From CBDCUQ01 sp965222835 (GTDB lineage Bacteria > Pseudomonadota > Alphaproteobacteria > Rhizobiales > Hyphomicrobiaceae), in the NCBI GenBank assembly GCA_965222835.1, contig CBDCUQ010000004.1:310001-374000 (forward strand): a stretch of DNA of 64,000 bases. The letters run 5' to 3'. This document shows, in pieces, positions 52,155 to 60,875 of this stretch. Both the position numbers and the translations under genes were made by a program. The notes beneath the pieces are model-generated. The model ran no database searches and was not told the origin of the DNA. It worked only from the letters and a program-made list of their open reading frames with translations. The number at the start of each line of letters is the position of its first letter. Within the stretch, counting starts at the first letter, position 1.

Positions 52155-53105
52155 CTAAGCCGGGCTCTTGCCGGCGTCGAACTCTGTGAGCATTCGCTTC
52201 GCCTCCTTGCAGTCGTCGGCCATTTGCGACTTTAAGGCCTCGACGCTCCAGAATTTTCGATCGGGGCGGACGAAACCGATGAACTCGACAGTAATCTCGT
52301 GTCCGTAAAGGTCGCCGACGAAATCGAAGAGATAGACTTCAAGGACTGGCATGCCGTCGTCGAATGTGGGACGTGTGCCGAGATAGGCGGCGCCTTGCAG
52401 CTTTCGTTCGCCCAAATAGGCGTTTACGGCGTAGATGCCGTGCGCAAGGGCGGTGCCCTTGGCGAGTGGGACGTTGGCGGTCGGATAGCCGAGATCTGTT
52501 CCGCGTTTTGCGCCGCTAATGATTTTGCCTGTGACGCTCCATGGCCTGCCGAGGTCGTAGGCGGCGCCCGTGACGTCTCCTTGCGCCAGCTTGAGGCGTA
52601 TGGCGGTTGACGAAAAGACCTCGCCGTCTTCGGCGACCGGTTCGACGATCGTTACACCAAAGCCATGTTTTTGGCCGGCCGTCTTGAGATCTTCGGGTCT
52701 GCCACTCCGGCCCTTCCCGAAAAAGAAGTCGTAGCCAATCACGATGTGCGAGACGAGCAGGTTTTCGACGAGGATGCGGGAGACGAACTCCTCGGCAGAG
52801 ATTCCGGCCAACATTTGATCGAAGGTGAGGACGACGCAGAGTTTTGCTCCGAGCTCTTCGAACACGCTGAGCTTCTGGGAAAGCTCTGTCAGACGGAAGT
52901 GCGGATCGTTGGGATGAAAATGCTCGCGCGGATGGGGCTCGAAAACCATGACACCGGGTTGCCGCCCCAGTTCGCGCGCGATTTCGACGGACTTTTTTAA
53001 GAGCACCCTGTGTCCACGATGCACGCCATCGAAGTTTCCGATGGCCAATACGGCCCCTTTTGCGGTTACGGGTACGAAGTCCAGGCCGTGGAGAATTTGC
53101 ATCAT
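52155..53105 (-). CDS. ribF: Bifunctional riboflavin kinase / FAD synthetase
   Basis: A 316-residue protein making FMN and FAD from riboflavin. The FAD-synthetase half (1 to about 180) has AIGNFDGVHRGHRVLLKK (the HxGH-like nucleotidyl-transferase element), and the DYFFGKGRSGRPEDL loop. The riboflavin kinase half (about 185-310) has GAKRGTDLGYPTANVPL, the PTAN phosphate-binding motif, and the closing GHEITVEFIGFVRPDRKF. Normal length. It lies downstream of the MaoC gene on the same strand after 66 bases. Confidence 0.94.
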   Translation of the reverse strand: MMQILHGLDFVPVTAKGAVLAIGNFDGVHRGHRVLLKKSVEIARELGRQPGVMVFEPHPREHFHPNDPHFRLTELSQKLSVFEELGAKLCVVLTFDQMLAGISAEEFVSRILVENLLVSHIVIGYDFFFGKGRSGRPEDLKTAGQKHGFGVTIVEPVAEDGEVFSSTAIRLKLAQGDVTGAAYDLGRPWSVTGKIISGAKRGTDLGYPTANVPLAKGTALAHGIYAVNAYLGERKLQGAAYLGTRPTFDDGMPVLEVYLFDFVGDLYGHEITVEFIGFVRPDRKFWSVEALKSQMADDCKEAKRMLTEFDAGKSPA

Positions 53106-53171
53106 TGGCGGGCTCGTATGAGGTTAGTGTTCGGCGGGGCGCCAGCCTCTTGGGATCGTCTACCGGAACAC

Positions 53172-53591
53172 TTAGGCCGGGCGGCCTGGCACCATAAGAA
53201 CGGCTTCGCCGACGAGGACGGGATTGCCGCCGACGGCACATACGGTCTCGAAACGGATGCGGCGCTTGTCCATGAGTTCAATAATCTTGACTGTGGTTTC
53301 GACCGTATCGCCGATCTTGACTGGCGCTTTGAAGTTCAGCGTCTGCGAAATATAGATCGCTCCGGGGCCTGGCAGTTGCATGCCGAAGACGGCGGAGATG
53401 TAGGCGGCCGAAAGCATGCCGTGGGCGATACGTTCCTCAAATATGGTCTTGGCGGCGTAGTCCGCATCAAGATGCACGGGGTTCTTGTCGCCGGAGACAT
53501 TTGCGAACGCGACGATGTCGGATTCCGTCACGGCCTTTGACAGGCCGGCTTCTTGGCCAACTGAGAGATCTTCGAAGTACGTTATGGTCAC
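53172..53591 (-). CDS. MaoC-type (R)-enoyl-CoA hydratase
   Basis: A 139-residue hot-dog-fold hydratase. The hydratase-2 active-site motif is visible as VSGDKNPVHLDADYAAKTIF (D and H dyad), followed by ERIAHGMLSAAYISAVFGMQ. This is PhaJ-like, able to supply (R)-3-hydroxyacyl-CoA for polyhydroxyalkanoate, in line with the phasin elsewhere in the window, although MaoC proteins also serve other pathways. The GTG at 53591 has GGCGGAA upstream and starts VTITYFEDLSVGQEA; further upstream the sequence is Arg-rich and atypical. Confidence 0.85.
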   Translation of the reverse strand: MTITYFEDLSVGQEAGLSKAVTESDIVAFANVSGDKNPVHLDADYAAKTIFEERIAHGMLSAAYISAVFGMQLPGPGAIYISQTLNFKAPVKIGDTVETTVKIIELMDKRRIRFETVCAVGGNPVLVGEAVLMVPGRPA

Positions 53592-53856
53592 GTTGTCGTT
53601 CCGCCTTGAACAAGTGGTGAGGTTTTGTGGCCTTTGCGGCCGCCGGACCCTAGCGACAAGTTCTGCGCACCGCAATGCCCTTAAGGGCGAGAAAGGTTTG
53701 CTAGATCAATGTGCTGTGACAGGGGACTCAGGGACCGCCGGGTCGCGCAAGCCGGTTGCGGCGCAATGCCAAGTCGCGCTATAAGGTTCCATCCCCACTT
53801 TTTTAAACGCTGATTGGTTTTTGCGCTTGGGAGCGGAAGCCCGGAGAAAAGCTGTT

Positions 53857-54660
53857 ATGAGCGACCGTAAGCCTCTTATGCCAAAGGCCACCGCCGTCTG
53901 GCTGGTTGAGAACACGACGCTGTCATTTGACCAGATCGCAGAGTTTTGCGGCCTTCACTCTTTGGAAGTGAAGGGTATCGCGGACGATGATCCGAACGTC
54001 GTCAAGGGGATTAAAGGATATGATCCTATCACTTCGGGACAGCTTACCCGTGACGAGATCGAGCGCGGCGAGAAGGACCCCAATCACCAGCTTGAACTTG
54101 CCGAGCTCAAGGTGGTGGTGCCGCAGACCCCAAGCCGCAAGGGTCCGCGCTATACACCTGTATCGCGGAGACACGACCGCCCGAACGCCGTTCTCTGGCT
54201 TCTTAAGAATCATGCCGAGCTAAGAGATAGCCAGATCATGCGTCTTGTTGGAACCACGAAGCCGACGATCGGGCAGATACGAGATCGCACACATTGGAAT
54301 TCTCAGAACCTTGTTCCGCAGGACCCAGTTACCCTGGGGCTGTGCTCGCAAGTTGATCTCGATGCCGAGGTCAAGAAGGCGGCGCGGCGCGTGGAGCGAG
54401 AACGCAAGCAGGCTGAAAAGGAGGCTGCAAAGGCCGGAACGCTGCTGCCTACAGAGGAAACGACCGGTGATGCGCCCGTTGCTCCACCCGCACCGGCGGC
54501 GGAGGCCGAGGCCGCTTCTGAACATGCTGCGGAAATCGTTCAGCCCAAGGAATCGGAGGATCGCGAGGAATCTGAGAGCGAAGAGGCCGCCCGCGTCCTT
54601 GCCAAGCTGAAGGAGCTGTCAGGCAGTGGCGAAGAGCAGCCCTCCGAGGAAAAAGAATAG
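53857..54660 (+). CDS. trcR: Cell cycle transcriptional regulator TrcR (DUF1013)
   Basis: A 267-residue protein of the DUF1013/TrcR family, alphaproteobacteria-specific. The conserved core is residues 1 to about 170: PLMPKATAVWLVENTTLSFD, QIAEFCGLHSLEVKGIAD and GKGPRYTPVSRRHDRPNAVL-like TPSRKGPRYTPVSRRHDRPN, then the acidic, low-complexity tail that is usual. TrcR binds RNA polymerase and acts with GcrA/CcrM-linked cell-cycle promoters in Caulobacter. GGAG precedes ATG 53857. The gene converges with ubiA. Confidence 0.93.
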   Translation: MSDRKPLMPKATAVWLVENTTLSFDQIAEFCGLHSLEVKGIADDDPNVVKGIKGYDPITSGQLTRDEIERGEKDPNHQLELAELKVVVPQTPSRKGPRYTPVSRRHDRPNAVLWLLKNHAELRDSQIMRLVGTTKPTIGQIRDRTHWNSQNLVPQDPVTLGLCSQVDLDAEVKKAARRVERERKQAEKEAAKAGTLLPTEETTGDAPVAPPAPAAEAEAASEHAAEIVQPKESEDREESESEEAARVLAKLKELSGSGEEQPSEEKE

Positions 54661-54696
54661 GTCTCCTTGGCAGGACAGATCGGGAGTGGCCGGCCG

Positions 54697-55644
54697 CTAG
54701 ATGAGTACGTCGGCCGCGAGTCCCAAGAAAAACAATGCTCCCGTGTCGCGATTGGCTCGAAACCGGGTGAGGCAGTTTGCACTGTCGGCAATGTCGAGCG
54801 TTACGACCTGCCACGTCAGATTCCCAGCCACGAGCATGAGCGCGAACCAGGTGACCGGTCCTGCACCTGCCAATCCTGCGGCTACTCCCCATAAAACGAC
54901 GGCGCCGGCAAAAAAACCGGCGACGAAGTACGGTGAGTTTTCGCCAAAGCGTAGTGCGGTCGACTTGAGACCGAGCAAAAGATCGTCCTCGGTATCCTGA
55001 TGCGCGTAGATTGTGTCGTAGCCGACGGTCCAGAGGACCGCGCCTGCATAAAGGACAAGGGGCGCCGCTGCGAGCGACGCCTCCACCGATGCCCAGCCGA
55101 CAAGGGCTCCCCAGTTGAAGGCCAGGCCGAGAACGAGCTGCGGCCAATATGTGAAGCGCTTCATAAATGGATAGATGGCCACCAGCACAAGCGATGCGAT
55201 GGCCAAGGCTATGGTAAATCCATTGAACTCCATCAAAACTGCCAGGCCGATCAGAGACAGCATGAGCGCGTAGGCCAAGGCCGCCGCCGGAGAGACTTGG
55301 CCCGATGGAATGGGCCGGCTCTTGGTGCGGGTGACGCTTGCATCGTAGTCGCGATCGACAAAATCGTTCCATGTGCAGCCGGCCCCGCGCATGACCGTTG
55401 CTCCGATGGCGAAAAGCACAAGTGATCCCCACGGCAGGGCGGTGTCCTCGGCGCGTCTTGTCGCAAGGAGGAGCGCCCACCAACAGGGGAAAAGAAGAAG
55501 CCAGGTGCCGATCGGACGGTCGAGGCGCGCGAGGCGCAAATAGGGCCGTAGGGCCTCGGGAGCCCACCGATCGACCCAGTTGCCGGAGACCGCATCGGCG
55601 ACCGGCGGCCTGGGCGCTTGTGCATCTGGCGACGTTTCGGACAT
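54697..55644 (-). CDS. ubiA: 4-hydroxybenzoate polyprenyltransferase
   Basis: A 315-residue polytopic prenyltransferase that attaches the polyprenyl tail in ubiquinone synthesis. Both Asp-rich Mg-diphosphate sites are present: NDFVDRDYD (about residue 105) and YAHQDTEDD (about residue 220). Around nine membrane helices follow the N-terminal 35 residues. It ends 36 bases after trcR on the opposite strand. The start ATG 55644 has no strong Shine-Dalgarno, but homologues have the same N-terminal length. Confidence 0.94.
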   Translation of the reverse strand: MSETSPDAQAPRPPVADAVSGNWVDRWAPEALRPYLRLARLDRPIGTWLLLFPCWWALLLATRRAEDTALPWGSLVLFAIGATVMRGAGCTWNDFVDRDYDASVTRTKSRPIPSGQVSPAAALAYALMLSLIGLAVLMEFNGFTIALAIASLVLVAIYPFMKRFTYWPQLVLGLAFNWGALVGWASVEASLAAAPLVLYAGAVLWTVGYDTIYAHQDTEDDLLLGLKSTALRFGENSPYFVAGFFAGAVVLWGVAAGLAGAGPVTWFALMLVAGNLTWQVVTLDIADSANCLTRFRANRDTGALFFLGLAADVLI

Positions 55645-55942
55645 GTGCGGCGACTTTGGGGAAGGGGTTGATTGTACTGGGGATTAGCCTAGCGGCACCG
55701 CCTCATTCCCGCAATGCTCGGGCATTGGGCTCGCCTTTCAGGTCTACCGAGACATGTGGATGAACGCTGGCGTGTTCCTTGGGGAACAGCGCGGCGGCCG
55801 GTCCTTCTGCACTTTTCCTGCACGACTTTGCCGGCCTGGGCCGCCGAGGGGCGTGCCCTCGCTCGTATGCGGTCCGGCTCCAAAGGCGGATGACGCTTTC
55901 GGGTATTCGCTCAAGACTTGAATCGTGAAGAGGAGACTACGG

Positions 55943-56206
55943 ATGAGAATTGGATCTGTTAAAGGCGCTGTCCTGGCGCTCTTAGCCGGCGTTGCACTTG
56001 TGGCACCCGTTGGCACGGCTGCGAACGCGGGCATGCTTGACCAATTGCGTTCACGCGGGTTCGGCGAATTCGTCGACAAGTACGTCGAACAGAAGAACGG
56101 AGAGTACGTCTTAAAGCGCAATAAGAATGGTAGCCTTGCCGAGTTTGCAGATCGCGTCGGGGGGGTTAAGAATGCGGCCAAGAAATATACCGACATCATC
56201 AGATAA
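55943..56206 (+). CDS. Small exported hypothetical protein
   Basis: An 87-residue protein with a signal peptide of about 29 residues (MRIGSVKGAVLALLAGVALV ... ANA) and a short charged mature chain, YVEQKNGEYVLKRNKNGSLA then EFADRVGGVKNAAKKYTDII, probably helical. GGAG lies upstream of ATG 55943. I do not recognise it. A strong terminator at 56288-56323 ends the unit. Confidence 0.65.
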   Translation: MRIGSVKGAVLALLAGVALVAPVGTAANAGMLDQLRSRGFGEFVDKYVEQKNGEYVLKRNKNGSLAEFADRVGGVKNAAKKYTDIIR

Positions 56207-56287
56207 GAACGTTTGAGTGGCCGCGTAGGCAACACGGGCCTATCGCTTTTGCCGCTGCATTCGGAGAAACGATCTAACCGATGGACG

Positions 56288-56323
56288 GCCGTTCCCCTGC
56301 TAGACCGCTGGGGAACGGCTTTC
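56288..56323 (+). terminator. Rho-independent terminator
   Basis: A 10-bp stem GCCGTTCCCC / GGGGAACGGC (56288-56319) with a 12-base loop is followed by TTTCGTTT, between the small exported protein and rsmE. Confidence 0.8.
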
Positions 56324-56383
56324 GTTTGGGTTTTCACCATCGAACGCTTCTCGCGCTGCGGCCAGTGGGTTATTTAGGCCGGT

Positions 56384-57181
56384 ATGGCAATTCACGATTT
56401 CAGTTCGGAGCGGCTTTACGTCGAGGCGGCGCTCTCGGCGGGTTCGACCGTTTCGCTCGCGCGTGAACAGGCACATTATCTTCTGAACGTGCTGCGGCTT
56501 CGCGTCGGTGAGCCAATTTTGGTCTTTAACGGGCGCGACGGCGAATGGCGGGCTGAGATTACAGCGGTTTCCAAGCGAGGAGCTACGCTGGTGGCGCGGG
56601 ACTGTGTGCGTCAACAGGCGGAGGGTCCCGATATTTCGTATTTGTTCGCGCCGCTGAAGCATGCCCGTTTGGATTACATGGTGCAGAAGGCGACCGAGAT
56701 GGGGGTGGCGGAGCTGAGGCCAGTCATGACCCGGCGGACAATTGCGGGGCGTGTCAATCTCAAGCGTATGCGCGCGAATGTTGTCGAGGCCGCGGAACAA
56801 TGTGGCATATTGCGGGTTCCCGAAGTCTGTGAGCCTGAGACATTGGAACGTGCGCTAGAGGCTTGGGATCCGGCGCGCTTGCTTGTGTTTTGTGACGAGG
56901 AGGCGCTGGTGTCGAATCCAGTTGGGGCGCTTAAGCGTGTTCTGGGCAAGACGCCGTCATGCCATCAGAACGGTGATGCGGCTGATGTGTGCTCGGCCTC
57001 CTTTCCCCCGCTCGGTGTCTTGGTGGGTCCGGAAGGAGGATTTGCGCCAGAAGAGCGGGAACGACTTTTGTCGAAGCCATTTACGGTTGCCGTGTCCCTA
57101 GGCCCGCGGATTCTGCGGGCGGATACGGCGGCAATAGCGGTTCTTGCGCTTGTCAACGCGGTTGCTGGGGACTGGCGCTGA
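56384..57181 (+). CDS. rsmE: 16S rRNA (uracil-1498-N3)-methyltransferase
   Basis: A 265-residue SPOUT methyltransferase that modifies U1498 of 16S rRNA. The N-terminal PUA-like part has EQAHYLLNVLRLRVGEPILV. The SPOUT knot region has the expected KATEMGVAELRPVMTRRT, EAAEQCGILRVPEV and the C-terminal GPEGGFAPEERERLLSKPFT and LGPRILRADTAAIAVLAL, the SAM-binding trefoil. Normal length. It is followed by gshA after 137 bases, and both may share control; the pairing is common in this group. Confidence 0.93.
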   Translation: MAIHDFSSERLYVEAALSAGSTVSLAREQAHYLLNVLRLRVGEPILVFNGRDGEWRAEITAVSKRGATLVARDCVRQQAEGPDISYLFAPLKHARLDYMVQKATEMGVAELRPVMTRRTIAGRVNLKRMRANVVEAAEQCGILRVPEVCEPETLERALEAWDPARLLVFCDEEALVSNPVGALKRVLGKTPSCHQNGDAADVCSASFPPLGVLVGPEGGFAPEERERLLSKPFTVAVSLGPRILRADTAAIAVLALVNAVAGDWR

Positions 57182-57318
57182 GAGAGATTGTGAGAGAATA
57201 TGGATTACAGATCTACGTGTTCGATGTATTGGGTCGCCTGGCGGGCTTGTGCCGCGTCGGCCGCGCGGCCATAACGTTATTTTCGTGATCCCCCTTTAGC
57301 CATCCGAGACCGCGTTCG

Positions 57319-58713
57319 ATGTCGACCCGCCAGAAAGGAGAGCCGAGTCCGGCTGTGCGCTCTCGAAGCGAGCTCGCGGATTGGATTGCGGCCGGCGAGA
57401 AGCCACGGGATCTTTGGCGCATCGGTACGGAGCACGAGAAATTTCCCTTTCAGACATGTTGTCTGACCCCGGTGCCATACGAGGGCGAAACAAGCATACG
57501 CCGGCTGATGGAAGCCTTGATTTCGCAGTTCGGGTGGGAGCCAATACTGGAGGGCGACAATATCATCGCGCTCACGCGGTCGAGCGATGATGCGAGTGGA
57601 CTTTCCGGTGGAACAATCAGCCTAGAACCCGGCGGGCAGTTTGAGCTTTCTGGCGCGGCCGTTGCCGATTTGCATGACACGGCGATTGAAACGCAAGAGC
57701 ATCTCGAAGAGGTTCTTGCTGTGGGCGAGCGCCTAGGGATCGGTTTCGTTGGCTTGGGATTTTCTCCGAAGTGGACCTTGGACGAGACGCCCCGAATGCC
57801 CAAGCGGCGTTACTCGGTGATGACGCAGTACATGCCGACGGTGGGTTCGCGTGGTCTCGACATGATGTATCGCACGGCGACGATTCAGGTGAATCTCGAT
57901 TTTTCTGATGAAGCGGACATGGTGAAAAAGCTACGTGTCTCGCTTGCGCTGCAGCCGATCGCGACAGCGCTCTTTGCGTCGTCACCGTTCACCGAGGGAA
58001 AGCCAAACGGGTTCAAGTCGATGCGTAGCGAGGTGTGGCGTGACACGGATCCCCACCGCACCGGCATGTTGCCCTTCGTGTTCGAGCCGGGAATGGGATA
58101 CGAGCGCTATGTAGATTACGCGCTCGATGTTCCGATGTATTTCGTTTATCGCAATGGCGCCTATATCGATGTTGCCGGTGCGTCGTTCCGGCGGTTTCTG
58201 GAGGGCAAGCTCGAGGCCTTGCCGGGTGAGCGTCCGACGATCGACGATTGGTCAGATCATTTGACCACGCTCTTTCCCGAGGTGCGCCTCAAGAGGTTCC
58301 TTGAAATGCGCGGCGCGGATGGGGGGCGGTGGGGGCGAATCTGTGCGCTTCCGGCGTTGTGGGTGGGTCTTCTCTACGACAGAGGGGCCATTGATGCGGC
58401 TTGGGATCTCGTGAAGTCCTGGACGCAAGAGGAGCGCGAAGGTCTACGTAACGGTGTGCCGCGGGGCGGCCTCGCGACGCCGTTCCGGGGTGGGGTCGTG
58501 CAAGATCTGGCAAAGGAGGCTGTTCAGATCGCGCGCGCCGGACTCAAAAGCCGAGGGCGTCTTGATGACGCGGGTCAGGATGAGACGGTTTACCTTGAGC
58601 CCTTGGAGCAATGGGCCGAGAGCGGGAAGACGATGGCGGATCTTCTGCTAGAGCGCTACAATGGCCCTTGGAACGGATGCGTCGATCCGATTTTCGAAGA
58701 GTTCGCCTTCTAA
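57319..58713 (+). CDS. gshA: Glutamate-cysteine ligase (class GshA, plant/alphaproteobacterial type)
   Basis: A 464-residue enzyme for the first step of glutathione synthesis. It belongs to the long GCS2-like alphaproteobacterial class: WRIGTEHEKFPFQTCCLTPV near residue 34 with the E-H-E-K metal site, ISLEPGGQFELSGAAVADLH, and GLGFSPKWTLDETPRMPKRR. The YMPTVGSRGLDMMYRTATIQ and FVFEPGMGYERYVDYALDVP blocks complete the substrate site. Normal length. The small Cys-rich exported gene follows after 180 bases. Confidence 0.94.
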   Translation: MSTRQKGEPSPAVRSRSELADWIAAGEKPRDLWRIGTEHEKFPFQTCCLTPVPYEGETSIRRLMEALISQFGWEPILEGDNIIALTRSSDDASGLSGGTISLEPGGQFELSGAAVADLHDTAIETQEHLEEVLAVGERLGIGFVGLGFSPKWTLDETPRMPKRRYSVMTQYMPTVGSRGLDMMYRTATIQVNLDFSDEADMVKKLRVSLALQPIATALFASSPFTEGKPNGFKSMRSEVWRDTDPHRTGMLPFVFEPGMGYERYVDYALDVPMYFVYRNGAYIDVAGASFRRFLEGKLEALPGERPTIDDWSDHLTTLFPEVRLKRFLEMRGADGGRWGRICALPALWVGLLYDRGAIDAAWDLVKSWTQEEREGLRNGVPRGGLATPFRGGVVQDLAKEAVQIARAGLKSRGRLDDAGQDETVYLEPLEQWAESGKTMADLLLERYNGPWNGCVDPIFEEFAF

Positions 58714-58893
58714 GTCACAGTCAACCCTTAGAGTTCACGAGGCCTTGACCTTGGGTTCAGGTCGCGTTCATCCTTCCGGGGCTATAGATTGGGTTGAAAA
58801 TGGCACATTGAGCCGCGGGTATGGGCCTGCCGCGAGCTGAAAATATGCCGGCACGCATGGCGAGGGTGCGCCCTTTGCCGATGGGACGATACG

Positions 58894-59103
58894 ATGAGAA
58901 TGGCGGCAATTCGAGCACTGCTGATTTTGTTGTCTGTGGTTGTCATAGCACCCGCGGCGTGGGCGGGTGACTGCAAGGACCGCTGCAAGGCCCAGGAAAT
59001 GAATTGCCTTCAGCAGAGCAAGGGCGACACGACGCGGTGTAATGCCATTACGACGAAGTGCTACCAATCCTGCCGGAAGCCGCGCAGAAACAAACGGCGA
59101 TAG
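58894..59103 (+). CDS. Small exported six-cysteine protein
   Basis: A 69-residue protein: signal peptide of about 24 residues (ALLILLSVVVIAPAAWA), then a 45-residue mature chain with six cysteines in a mirror-symmetric arrangement, C-X3-C-X6-C-X10-C-X6-C-X3-C (DCKDRCKAQEMNCLQQSKGD then TTRCNAITTKCYQSCRK). The spacing suits two helices joined by disulfides, similar in style to CX3C hairpin proteins. The tail is basic. I do not recognise the family; function unknown. Confidence 0.7.
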   Translation: MRMAAIRALLILLSVVVIAPAAWAGDCKDRCKAQEMNCLQQSKGDTTRCNAITTKCYQSCRKPRRNKRR

Positions 59104-59243
59104 CTGCGGCTGTTCTATTCCGTGACTGTCTTCATGACATGCGTTTGAGACGCCTGCGCGTTCACAAGTGGGTCGGCTTCGAATTGACGGGCGCGTGCTG
59201 GCCCATCCTTTAAGACGTGCCAGCGCGCCCCTAAAAATGCATT

Positions 59244-59263
59244 CGGCCCGCCGAAGCGGGCCG
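59244..59263 (-). terminator. Terminator-like hairpin after the YdcH-like gene
   Basis: An 8-bp stem CGGCCCGC / GCGGGCCG with loop CGAA lies 8 bases after the stop at 59271 on the minus strand; a T-run (ATTTTTAG) comes about nine bases later. Confidence 0.6.
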
Positions 59264-59270
59264 TCCATTC

Positions 59271-59447
59271 TCAATGCATTGTCTCTGAAGAAAGACGAGC
59301 AATCTCGTCCTTGAGCTTCAGTTTCTCCTGTTTCATTCGCCGGATTTCGATGTCGTCAGACCCCGGTCTAGCTATCTCCTCCTCGATCCGGCGTTCTAGT
59401 TGCCGGTGCTTCTCTGAGAGTTCCTGGAGATGAGCCGATAACGCCAT
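59271..59447 (-). CDS. YdcH-family (DUF465) protein
   Basis: A 58-residue helical protein of the DUF465/YdcH family: MALSAHLQELSEKHRQLERR, then IEIRRMKQEKLKLKDEIARL. The frame upstream to 59555 is poor and unlike the family, so ATG 59447 is used; CCAGGAGG-like purines are upstream. These proteins are of unknown role and are often in tandem, as here with the divergent copy at 59739. A terminator-like hairpin follows. Confidence 0.85.
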   Translation of the reverse strand: MALSAHLQELSEKHRQLERRIEEEIARPGSDDIEIRRMKQEKLKLKDEIARLSSETMH

Positions 59448-59738
59448 CCTGGCCTCCTTTTCAGAGTTATAGACTCTGCTATCGTGACAGAATTGCAACG
59501 GCTTGTCCAACCCAACCGGCGGCAACCTGAACAATTGTTGAAGATTGACTTGCAACTTGAAGGAGTTGTATTCCCGGTCGTGGTATCTGGATTTTTTCTT
59601 GTATTTTCAATTTGAACATTCCTTCGGTTGCTTGCGCGCAAGGTTAAAACGGAAGATAGTCGCGTCCGCATTGGGCTCCTTCAGACGGAGTGTTGATCCG
59701 GGGCCGGTGGCGGGGTCCGCGTTGGGCGAACGGGCGGC

Positions 59739-59945
59739 ATGGCGCGTCAGAACGAAAGAGAGCTTAGAGACGAGCTGGTGCGGCTCCGGGCCGAGCACCG
59801 TGAGCTCGACGAGGAGATTGTGTCTCTCGAAGCCGGGGCCTCAGTCGATCAGCTCGAAATTCGCCGTCTCAAAAAACGCAAGCTGGCCCTCAAAGAACGC
59901 ATCACGGCGATTGAGGATCAGTTGACGCCGGACATCATTGCCTAA
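59739..59945 (+). CDS. YdcH-family (DUF465) protein, second copy
   Basis: A 68-residue helical DUF465 protein: LRDELVRLRAEHRELDEEIV, then VDQLEIRRLKKRKLALKERI. Compared with the copy at 59271-59447 it keeps the IRRxKxxKLxLKxxI pattern near the end. Divergent arrangement leaves 291 bases that may hold both promoters. GGCGGCATGG is around the start; no strong Shine-Dalgarno. Function unknown. Confidence 0.85.
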   Translation: MARQNERELRDELVRLRAEHRELDEEIVSLEAGASVDQLEIRRLKKRKLALKERITAIEDQLTPDIIA

Positions 59946-60045
59946 TTGTGTGGGTCGCCCGGGGGAGACATTGCCCCGAACCGGAAAGTTCCGGTATCTT
60001 CAGGAAAAAGACCCTGAGTGTTGATCCGGAGGAACTTCAGCCGAC

Positions 60046-60822
60046 ATGCCGAATTCCGCGGTCCGAAAGGAGCGTGACGTCGCGATTGAGCTCATTCGCC
60101 GCACGATGGTGGAAAAGAAGCTCACACAAGCGCAGATCGCCGACGCCGCTGACTGTCACGAAAAGACGATCCAGAACATGCTGCACGGTAAGTCGGTGCG
60201 GGACCAGACTTTGTTCGATGTTGCAATGGTATTGGGGCTTGATTTCGAACACCTCAAGGAGGCGTGGACCGGGTCCATGTCGGCCTCGCAGCCGATGGAG
60301 CTGCGCGGCGAAGGCGGCATGGTGGCGCCCGTCTACATGGGGGCCTATACCAAGGCGGCCGTCGACCACTATATCGGTAGCTATCTCACCGTGCGTCCGT
60401 CATTCACGAAATCGGATACGGTTGTCGCCTATCGGACCGATATCGTTTGGGATCCCGAATGGCCAAGCTTGCTGTTCGAAGAGCGCGACCGGCCCGATGC
60501 GGGGTTTTCGCATCGCGGCCGGCTTTACGTTCCCGCGTCGTCAATGTTCATCCATCTTGTTTCGCTGACGAAAGGCGCGATGCGCATGGTGCTGGTCTCG
60601 CAGCTGGATCGCGCCGGCGAAATGCGCGGATTGATCACAACACTCAACAAACAGCGGGCGATGTTTGTGCCCATCTCTGCTCCCATCACGTACGTCAAGA
60701 CGGAGACATTCCAAGACTCCGCGTTTGGAGAGCTGGGACCAAGTAGCCCAGACTACAGAACATATCGGGGTCTTCTCGATCAGACCATTCGTGACGGCTA
60801 TGCCAGCTTGGTCGGCGGTTAG
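60046..60822 (+). CDS. XRE-family helix-turn-helix regulator with unknown C-terminal domain
   Basis: A 258-residue regulator. Residues about 12-70 form an HTH_XRE fold: AIELIRRTMVEKKLTQAQIA, then ADCHEKTIQNMLHGKSVRDQ and TLFDVAMVLG. A C-terminal domain of about 170 residues (VAPVYMGAYTKAAVDHYIGS ... FEERDRPDAGFSHRGRLYVP) follows; I do not recognise it as a known effector domain. It may sense a ligand. GGAGG lies a few bases before ATG 60046. Targets are unknown. Confidence 0.8.
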   Translation: MPNSAVRKERDVAIELIRRTMVEKKLTQAQIADAADCHEKTIQNMLHGKSVRDQTLFDVAMVLGLDFEHLKEAWTGSMSASQPMELRGEGGMVAPVYMGAYTKAAVDHYIGSYLTVRPSFTKSDTVVAYRTDIVWDPEWPSLLFEERDRPDAGFSHRGRLYVPASSMFIHLVSLTKGAMRMVLVSQLDRAGEMRGLITTLNKQRAMFVPISAPITYVKTETFQDSAFGELGPSSPDYRTYRGLLDQTIRDGYASLVGG

Positions 60823-60875
60823 TCGCGCGATCTGCCGTGCGGGCCGCTTCAGTGTTTGAGTGTCCGACAGTTGGT

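Noticed and set aside
54449..55567. Minus-strand open frame of 372 codons over ubiA and trcR
   Set aside because: Shadow of ubiA in another frame; basic, proline-rich and without family motifs, while ubiA keeps both Asp motifs.
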